Positions 59,107 through 64,000 of a stretch of 64,000 nt of DNA are shown piece after piece; position 1 is the stretch's first letter; each line of letters starts with the position of its first letter. The position numbers and the translations under genes were made by a program. The DNA comes from Paracraurococcus lichenis. Its GTDB lineage: Bacteria > Pseudomonadota > Alphaproteobacteria > Acetobacterales > Acetobacteraceae. The DNA lies in contig NZ_JAUTWS010000016.1 in the NCBI RefSeq assembly GCF_030657435.1, forward strand, positions 1 to 64,000, read 5' to 3'. The notes below the pieces were generated by a model. That model was not told where the DNA came from. It ran no database searches and was given only the letters and a program-made list of their open reading frames with translations.

Positions 59107-60413
59107 CAGAACATGTCCGCCGGGTTGGCGTCCCGCAGCTTGCGCATGGCCAGCAGGCCGGCCGCCGCGCACATGGTGAAGATCATGGCGAAGACGCCTA
59201 GCGCGCGCCCGGCATCCATCGCCAGCGGCAGGAAGGTGCCCTTGCCGACGAAATCGTAGAGCAGCGCGGAGAGGACGAAGCCGGGCAGGAAGCCCAGCAC
59301 CGCCAGGATCAGCGCGGCCGAGAGCACGGCACGGCCGAGATAGAGGTTCGAGTATCCCATGGCCTTCAGCGTGGCGTATTCCTTGAGGTGGCTGGCGATG
59401 TCGCTGAACAGGATCTGGTAGACGATCACCATCCCGACGATCAGCCCCATGATGCTGCCGAACATGAAGATGAAGCCGATCGGCGTCGCGGTCTCCCAGT
59501 AGTCGCGCTCGTGCTGCACCAGCTCGCGTCCGTTGAAGACGCGGACATCGGGCGGCAGGATGGCGCGCAGCCGCGCCGCGGCCTGGGCGCGGTCGGCGCC
59601 GGGCACCAGGCGGATGGCGACCAGGTCCACCTGGCTCGCCAGCCGCTCCTTCACCACGCGGCGGAAATTCACCTCCGACATCACCACGTTGCCGTCGGCG
59701 CCGAAGGAGGGGCCGATCTCGATCAGGCCGGTCACCTGCATCAGCCGGCTGCCGACCTGCACCTCGAAGGGCCCGCGCTCCGCCAGCAGCTTCGGGACGG
59801 GCCCGAATTCGGGGCGCGAGCGCAGGTCGAAGGCGAGCGTATCGGGGCGCTTCAGCGCCTCGACCACCGGCGCGAGGCCGGGGAAGTCCATCACCCCCGC
59901 CTCCAGGTCGAAGCCGATGAGCTGGACCGGCCGGCGCGTGCCGTCCACCGGGTTCCGCCAAGTCGCCGGCGCGAGATACACCGGCACGGCCTGCGCGACC
60001 TCGGGCAGGGCGAGCGCCTGGGAGACGCGCACGCGCGGCAGCGTCTCCGGCTTGAAGCTCACGGTCGTCAGCGGGTGCATCAGGGTGATGTCGGCGCGGA
60101 AGCTGCCGAGCAGCGCGGTCGCGCTGTCGAAGAGCGCGGCGCGGAAGCCGAGCTGCATGAAGACCAGCACGCAGGCGAACATGACGCCGGCAATGGCGGA
60201 GAAGAGCCGCGCCCGCTCCGCCCGCAATTGCCGCCAGGCGAGCCGCGCGGGCAGCCACAGCGCCTCGCCCGGGCGGAAGCGGCGCGGCGCGCGCGCCTCC
60301 GGCCCGGGGGACGCCGGCGGCGGCGGCGGCGCGTCATCGCCGGTCAGTTCCGGCGCCCAGGGCAGCAGGCCGGGCGGCGGCGGCGCGGGAAGGCTGCGGC
60401 TATGGGCGTTCAT
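59106..60413 (-). CDS. DevC-type FtsX-like ABC permease
   Basis: 435-residue permease of the DevC/MacB-FtsX group. A Pro-rich cytoplasmic N-terminus (1-50), a first helix (about 70-93), a large periplasmic domain (about 95-310) and three C-terminal helices. GYSNLYLGRAVLSAALILAVLGF and LKEYATLKAMGY are typical of DevC. ATG overlaps the adaptor stop by 4 bp (ATGA). It works with the adaptor and the DevA-like ATPase to move a substrate from the periplasm or outer leaflet outward. Relatives export glycolipids. Confidence 0.9.
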   Translation of the reverse strand: MNAHSRSLPAPPPPGLLPWAPELTGDDAPPPPPASPGPEARAPRRFRPGEALWLPARLAWRQLRAERARLFSAIAGVMFACVLVFMQLGFRAALFDSATALLGSFRADITLMHPLTTVSFKPETLPRVRVSQALALPEVAQAVPVYLAPATWRNPVDGTRRPVQLIGFDLEAGVMDFPGLAPVVEALKRPDTLAFDLRSRPEFGPVPKLLAERGPFEVQVGSRLMQVTGLIEIGPSFGADGNVVMSEVNFRRVVKERLASQVDLVAIRLVPGADRAQAAARLRAILPPDVRVFNGRELVQHERDYWETATPIGFIFMFGSIMGLIVGMVIVYQILFSDIASHLKEYATLKAMGYSNLYLGRAVLSAALILAVLGFLPGFVLSALLYDFVGKGTFLPLAMDAGRALGVFAMIFTMCAAAGLLAMRKLRDANPADMF

Positions 60414-61450
60414 GGCCGGATCGCGACCTGCACCTGCATGTTGCTGCGGCGCTCGAGCACCGCGCGCCCTTCCTCGCCGAGGGTGAGGCGCACCTCGACC
60501 GTGCGGGCATCGACGGCCGCGACCGGGTCGGTATTGGCCTGCGTCGTGCGGCGCACCAGCCAGCCGATCTCGCGCAGCGTCGCGGCGTAGCGGCGCGGCT
60601 CGCCCGGCACCACCACCTCGGCCGGCGCGCCGGGGCGCAGCCGCGGCACGTCGGTCTCGAAGACATCGGCGACGACGTCGATCGCCGAGAGGTCGGCCAT
60701 GTCGAGCAGCCCGTCCGTCCCGACCTGGTCGCCGGCCCGCGCATAGACCTTGAGGATGGTGCCGGCGATCGGCGCGACGACGCGCGAGAGCGTGGCATCG
60801 GCGCGCGCCTTCAGCAGCCCCGCCTCGGCGGCCTGCAGCTCGGCCTCGGCCACCGCCAGGTCCTCCGGCCGCGGGCGCAGCAGGCGCTGCAGCGTCGCCT
60901 GGGCCTCCGCGCGCTCGGCGGCGGCGCGGCTGGCGGCGAAGCGGTTGCGCTCGGCGGCGGCGACGTTGCCGGCGCCCGAGGGCAGCAGCGCCTCGGCCCG
61001 CTCGGCCTCGCGCCTTGCGCTGGCCTCGGCGGCGTGCAGCGCCTGGATGCGGGCGCGCTGCGCCTCGATCTCCTCTGCGCGGCCGGCGGCGCGGATGCGG
61101 GTCAGCGAGGCGCGGGACTGCGCCACCTCCGCCTCGGCCTGCGCGACGGCGGCATCGCGCTGCACGGCATCGGCGAAGACGGCGAGCAATTGCCCGGCCT
61201 CGACCCGGTCGCCCTCGGCGACCAGCAGGCGCTCGAGCCGGGCGACGTTGAAGCCGCCGGGCTGGTTCAGCTTGCGGATGCGCGAGGCCGGCTCGACCCG
61301 TCCGAGCGCGCCGACGCCGACCGGCGCCGCGGCCAGGGCAGGCGCGGGTGCCGGCGCGCGGTCGGCCACCCCGTCGCGCATCCAGGCCAGGGCCGCGGCC
61401 CCCGCCGCGCCCAGCGCCAGGACCGCGAGCAGGATGGCGCGGCGGCTCAC
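60410..61450 (-). CDS. DevB-type periplasmic adaptor (HlyD family)
   Basis: 346-residue membrane-fusion protein. An N-terminal anchor (RRAILLAVLALGAAGAAALAW) precedes a split lipoyl domain, a long Ala/Glu/Arg coiled-coil hairpin (about 95-215) and a beta-barrel (VVAPIAGTILKVYARAGDQV, DLSAIDVVADVFETDV). The start is GTG at 61450, overlapping the preceding small gene by 4 bp (GTGA). It links the DevC permease to an outer-membrane channel, which is not encoded here. Confidence 0.9.
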   Translation of the reverse strand: MSRRAILLAVLALGAAGAAALAWMRDGVADRAPAPAPALAAAPVGVGALGRVEPASRIRKLNQPGGFNVARLERLLVAEGDRVEAGQLLAVFADAVQRDAAVAQAEAEVAQSRASLTRIRAAGRAEEIEAQRARIQALHAAEASARREAERAEALLPSGAGNVAAAERNRFAASRAAAERAEAQATLQRLLRPRPEDLAVAEAELQAAEAGLLKARADATLSRVVAPIAGTILKVYARAGDQVGTDGLLDMADLSAIDVVADVFETDVPRLRPGAPAEVVVPGEPRRYAATLREIGWLVRRTTQANTDPVAAVDARTVEVRLTLGEEGRAVLERRSNMQVQVAIRP

Positions 61451-61671
61451 GGGCCGGCTTCGGCCCAGGGCTCGAAGGCGGCGGCGAATTCCGCCTCGTC
61501 CAGCGCGTCGCGCAGCAGCAGCGCCTGGTCGAAGCTGTCGCCGCAGCCGAGCAGCACGCCGAGCGTGCCGAGCAGGCGCGGCGCCTCCGGATGCGCCTGG
61601 GTGGCGGCGGCGGCGGCGCCGGCCAGCAGCAGGACGGCGGCCGTGCCGGCCAGCACCGTGGCGAGCCTCAT
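61447..61671 (-). CDS. Small exported protein of exporter operon
   Basis: 74-residue protein. An N-terminal signal (MRLATVLAGTAAVLLLAGAAAAATQA) is followed by about 48 mature residues containing one Cys (LLGCGDS) and an acidic helix (LRDALDEAEFAAAFEPWAE). No family is recognised. It overlaps the tetR stop (ATGA) and the adaptor start (GTGA). Its place at the head of the transport genes suggests a periplasmic accessory or even the exported product (inference). Confidence 0.7.
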   Translation of the reverse strand: MRLATVLAGTAAVLLLAGAAAAATQAHPEAPRLLGTLGVLLGCGDSFDQALLLRDALDEAEFAAAFEPWAEAGP

Positions 61672-62243
61672 GATCCTGTCTCCAGCAAGCGGGAGAGGGC
61701 GGCATGCATGTCGTGACGCTCCTGCTCGGTCGGGTGATAGAGGCCGAAGATCCTGGCCATGAAGAGGCCGTCCCCGGCCGCCATGATGGCGAAACCATGC
61801 CCAGGGGGCAGGCCGTCCGCCACGACGGCCCGCCGCATCTCCGCGATCACGCTGCGGATCGGCTCCAGCAGCGCGGGGTCGTGGTGGAAGGCGGCGAGGA
61901 AGACGGCGGCGGCGCGGTCGCAGCGTTCGTTGACCGCCTCGGGCGCCAGTTCGAAGGCCCAGGCCAGCATGGTACGGGCGACGCGGCCGGGACCCTCGGC
62001 CTGGGTCGCCACCATCGCCTCGAAATCCTGCCGCATCCAGTCGGCCATGCGGGCGAGCAGGCCGGTGATCAGCGCCTCCTTGGAGGCGAAGTGGTAGAGC
62101 AGCCCGCCCTTGGAGACGCCGGCCTGCCGCGCCGCCGCCTCCAGCGTCAGGCCGCTGACCCCGCGAGCGCGGACGATCGCCTCGGCGGCATCGAGGATGC
62201 GGGTGCGGGCGTCGCTCGTTGCGGAACCATCGGACATGGGCAT
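61668..62243 (-). CDS. TetR-family regulator of exporter operon
   Basis: 191-residue TetR repressor. The helix-turn-helix covers about 25-65 (LTLEAAARQAGVSKGGLLYHFASKEALI). The C-terminal domain (FELAPEAVNERCDRAAAVFL) is of the TetR_C_6-like kind. ATG at 62243 or 62237. It is the first gene of the operon and lies just downstream of a 36-bp near-perfect palindrome, so autorepression and control of the exporter genes are likely. Confidence 0.92.
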   Translation of the reverse strand: MPMSDGSATSDARTRILDAAEAIVRARGVSGLTLEAAARQAGVSKGGLLYHFASKEALITGLLARMADWMRQDFEAMVATQAEGPGRVARTMLAWAFELAPEAVNERCDRAAAVFLAAFHHDPALLEPIRSVIAEMRRAVVADGLPPGHGFAIMAAGDGLFMARIFGLYHPTEQERHDMHAALSRLLETGS

Positions 62244-62249
62244 GAACTA

Positions 62250-62285
62250 TACCGGCTGGACGGTCTGTCAACCGTCCGGCCGGTA
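62250..62285 (-). promoter_or_regulatory. Palindromic operator with embedded -35 for tetR-exporter operon
   Basis: Arms TACCGGCTGGACGGT (62250-62264) and its complement (62271-62285) match at 14 of 15 positions around a 6-bp spacer. On the minus strand TTGACA (62271-62266) lies across the spacer and can act as -35, with TATAGT or TAGTTC downstream as -10. Binding by the TetR product would block RNA polymerase. Confidence 0.75.
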
Positions 62286-62307
62286 CAGAAGCTCCAAAAC
62301 GATTCCG

Positions 62308-63177
62308 TTATCCCGGCTTCGGCCAGCGCCGGTGCAGCCAGAGCCACTCCGCCGGCCGCTCCCGGATCCAGGCGGAGAGGCGGTCGTTGATGGCGAGCGT
62401 GAGCGCCCGGATCGCCGCTTGCCGGTCGGGCAGGTCGGGCAGCGGCAGGGGCGGGTCCACTACTAGGCGGAAGCGGCAGGGGCCGAGGCGCTGCACCCGC
62501 CCGGGGATGACCGGGCAGCGGAAACGCAGCGCGAGCTGCGCCGGCGCCGGCGCGGTCATGGCGGGGCGGCCGAGGAAGGGCACCGCGATGCCGTCGTTCA
62601 GCTTCTGGTCGGCCAGCATGCCCAGCACGCCGCCCCCCGCCAGGAATTTCAGCGCCGCCCGCGCCCCCTGCGACCCCTTCGGGAAGAGCGGCAGCGGCTC
62701 GCCCGCCACCGCCCCGGCGCGCAGGCCGTTCACCAGCGCATCGACGAATGGGTTGTCGGCGGCGCGGTAGACGCTGCCCATGCGGATGCCGAGCCGCGCG
62801 AGGGCGGGCGGCAGCACCTCCCAATTGCCGATATGGCCCGAGAGCATGATCGCCGGCCCGCCGGCCGCGGCAATGGGCGCGAGGTGCTCCGCCCCGACGA
62901 TCTCCCATTCCAGGGCGGGCAGATGGGCAAGCTCCCCGACGGTGCGGCCGAGATTCTCCCACATCTCCCGCAGCACCCGCTCCCGCGCCGCGGCATCGAG
63001 CTCCGGCAGGGCGCGCGCCAAGTTGCCCCGCGCGACGCCGGAGACCGGCAGCAGCGGCCCGAGCCGCCGGGCGAGCCATCCCCCGGCATCCGAGGCGCCG
63101 ACCGGCCCGAGCGCCCGGGCGAGCGCCAGGACCAGCCGGACCGCCAGCCGCTCCAGCGCGAACTGGAAGCGCCTCAT
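62308..63177 (-). CDS. Lipid A biosynthesis acyltransferase (LpxL/HtrB family)
   Basis: 289-residue inner-membrane acyltransferase adding secondary acyl chains to lipid A. The HX4E catalytic motif is visible as SGHIGNWE (His115, Glu120), followed by VYRAADNP and DQKLNDGIAVPFLG. The C-terminus ends with EWLWLHRRW, typical of the family. The N-terminal helix is amphipathic. It lies next to lpxK on the same strand, consistent with a lipid A gene cluster. Confidence 0.92.
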   Translation of the reverse strand: MRRFQFALERLAVRLVLALARALGPVGASDAGGWLARRLGPLLPVSGVARGNLARALPELDAAARERVLREMWENLGRTVGELAHLPALEWEIVGAEHLAPIAAAGGPAIMLSGHIGNWEVLPPALARLGIRMGSVYRAADNPFVDALVNGLRAGAVAGEPLPLFPKGSQGARAALKFLAGGGVLGMLADQKLNDGIAVPFLGRPAMTAPAPAQLALRFRCPVIPGRVQRLGPCRFRLVVDPPLPLPDLPDRQAAIRALTLAINDRLSAWIRERPAEWLWLHRRWPKPG

Positions 63178-63252
63178 GCCCGGGCCGCGCCGGGCCGCAG
63201 GGCGGGCGATGCGCCGCCGCGCAGGACCATGGGTGTCACGCCGGGGATCGCG

Positions 63253-64000
63253 TCAGGCCGGCACCGGGACGCGCTGCGCCAGCGGCTCGAGCAGCGCCTC
63301 GATCGAGGCCGGCTCCTCCCAGGCCAGCCGCACCGTCACCACGGTCACCCGGCTGCGGAAGGCAGCGGGGATGCGCACGAAGTCCTTGCGGGTGGTGACC
63401 GGGATGGCGCGGAGGCGGTCGGCCTCGGCCAGCACCTCGCGCAGGTCGTTGTCGTCATAGGGGTAGTGGTCGGCGAAGGGCATGCGCCCGGCCAGCACCG
63501 CCCCGGCCTCGGTCAGCGTGGCGAAGAATTTCCGCGGATTGGCGATGCCGCAGAAGGCATAGACCGGCTGGCCCGCCAGCAGCTCCGCCTCCGGCCCCGG
63601 CTGCAGGCTGGCGCGCAGCACGGGGAAGCGCGGCGGCAGATGCGCCAGCGCGCCGGTCTCGTCCTCGCCGATCAGCACCGCGGCGCGGCAGCGGGCGGCG
63701 GCGGCCTCCGGCCGCTCCCGCAGCGGCCCGGCGGGGATCAGGCGGCCATTGCCGAAGCCATAGGTGCCGTCGATGATCAGCAGCGAGAGGTCCTTCTCCA
63801 CCGTCGGGTTCTGCAGCCCGTCATCCATGACGAGGCACTGCGCCCCGCCCGCGACGGCGGCCCGCGCGCCGGCGCCGCGGTCGGCCGAAATCCAGGCCGG
63901 CCGCTCGGCGGCCAGCAGCAGCGCCTCGTCGCCCACCGCCTGGCTGTCGTGCCGGACGGGGTCGACCCGCACCGGGCCGTTCAGCCGCCCGCCATAGCCG
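63253..64000 (-). CDS. lpxK: Tetraacyldisaccharide 4'-kinase, 3' part
   Basis: C-terminal 248 residues of LpxK, which phosphorylates the 4' position of the lipid A precursor. The visible part begins with the conserved GYGGRLNGPVRVD, then VGDEALLLAA, the catalytic-region MDDGLQNPTV, IPAGPLRE, FCGIANP and FFATL, and TRKDFVRI. The N-terminal P-loop lies beyond the window edge. No sign of disruption. Same strand as the lipid A acyltransferase. Confidence 0.93.
   Translation of the reverse strand, partial: GYGGRLNGPVRVDPVRHDSQAVGDEALLLAAERPAWISADRGAGARAAVAGGAQCLVMDDGLQNPTVEKDLSLLIIDGTYGFGNGRLIPAGPLRERPEAAAARCRAAVLIGEDETGALAHLPPRFPVLRASLQPGPEAELLAGQPVYAFCGIANPRKFFATLTEAGAVLAGRMPFADHYPYDDNDLREVLAEADRLRAIPVTTRKDFVRIPAAFRSRVTVVTVRLAWEEPASIEALLEPLAQRVPVPA

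Overview
The window is uniformly very G+C-rich chromosomal DNA from an alphaproteobacterium. The most likely placement is Acetobacteraceae of the Roseomonas type (inference). Supporting traits are a C4-pathway 5-aminolevulinate synthase under an FNR-like site, three Bug-type tripartite-tricarboxylate binding proteins without their permeases, lipid A genes, many CoA-ester catabolic genes and a Tat-exported superoxide dismutase. No insertion sequence, prophage, rRNA operon, CRISPR array or replication origin was seen.

Layout. 1-4.1 kb: tRNA-Arg(CCG), a patatin lipase, a gentisate-dioxygenase-like bicupin, a small cupin and a GFA-family pair. 4.3-10.2 kb: a tightly coupled minus-strand operon holding a Rieske ferredoxin, two sugar-type ABC permeases, a binding protein and two related amidohydrolases, with no ATPase. 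10.8-14 kb: a Bug protein, CorA and an acetamidase/formamidase. 14-18.3 kb: an SDR, an exported SOD, an ABC ATPase with degraded catalytic motifs, and a DUF883/holin-like membrane pair. 18.9-24.7 kb: a LOV hybrid histidine kinase, 3-hydroxyisobutyryl-CoA hydrolase, a hotdog thioesterase, a phytanoyl-CoA-dioxygenase-like protein, a small exported protein and a stand-alone short LOV protein in conspicuously AT-richer DNA. 25.3-31.2 kb: an EamA transporter behind two tandem Bug proteins, a DUF6817 protein, hemA and a small lipoprotein.

31.3-41 kb is one long minus-strand run of acyl-CoA genes: an NDP-forming acyl-CoA ligase, a MaoC-type hydratase, a DEDD exonuclease, an isocitrate lyase/PEP mutase-family enzyme, both subunits of a CoA transferase, and an acyl-CoA dehydrogenase / enoyl-CoA hydratase / acyl-CoA dehydrogenase trio. 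The two dehydrogenases look like a catalytic/non-catalytic pair. Together they could activate and beta-oxidise an unusual branched or cyclic acid (inference). An extremely acidic 83-residue protein precedes the run.

41.4-47.1 kb holds envelope genes: a transglycosylase-SPOR lipoprotein, Sel1 and CsgG-like lipoproteins, and a polysaccharide-type ABC exporter pair. 47.2-54.2 kb: class A beta-lactamase, purD, xseA, an M23 peptidase with a TTG start beside a hairpin, two SDRs and a TetR regulator. 54.3-58 kb: a TonB receptor divergent from NikR, then an amino-acid-type binding protein. 58-62.2 kb: a translationally coupled DevBCA-type exporter operon that begins with a TetR gene and contains two small unassigned proteins, behind a near-perfect palindromic operator. 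62.3-64 kb: a lipid A acyltransferase and the 3' part of lpxK.

Several intergenic spaces carry structured repeats: a roughly 63-bp dispersed repeat at three loci, a 24-bp tandem array inside the amidohydrolase operon, and strong G-arm/C-arm hairpins at 14.05, 34.65, 50.97, 51.06 and 52.7 kb. These and the coupled DevBCA-type operon are the least explained parts of the window.
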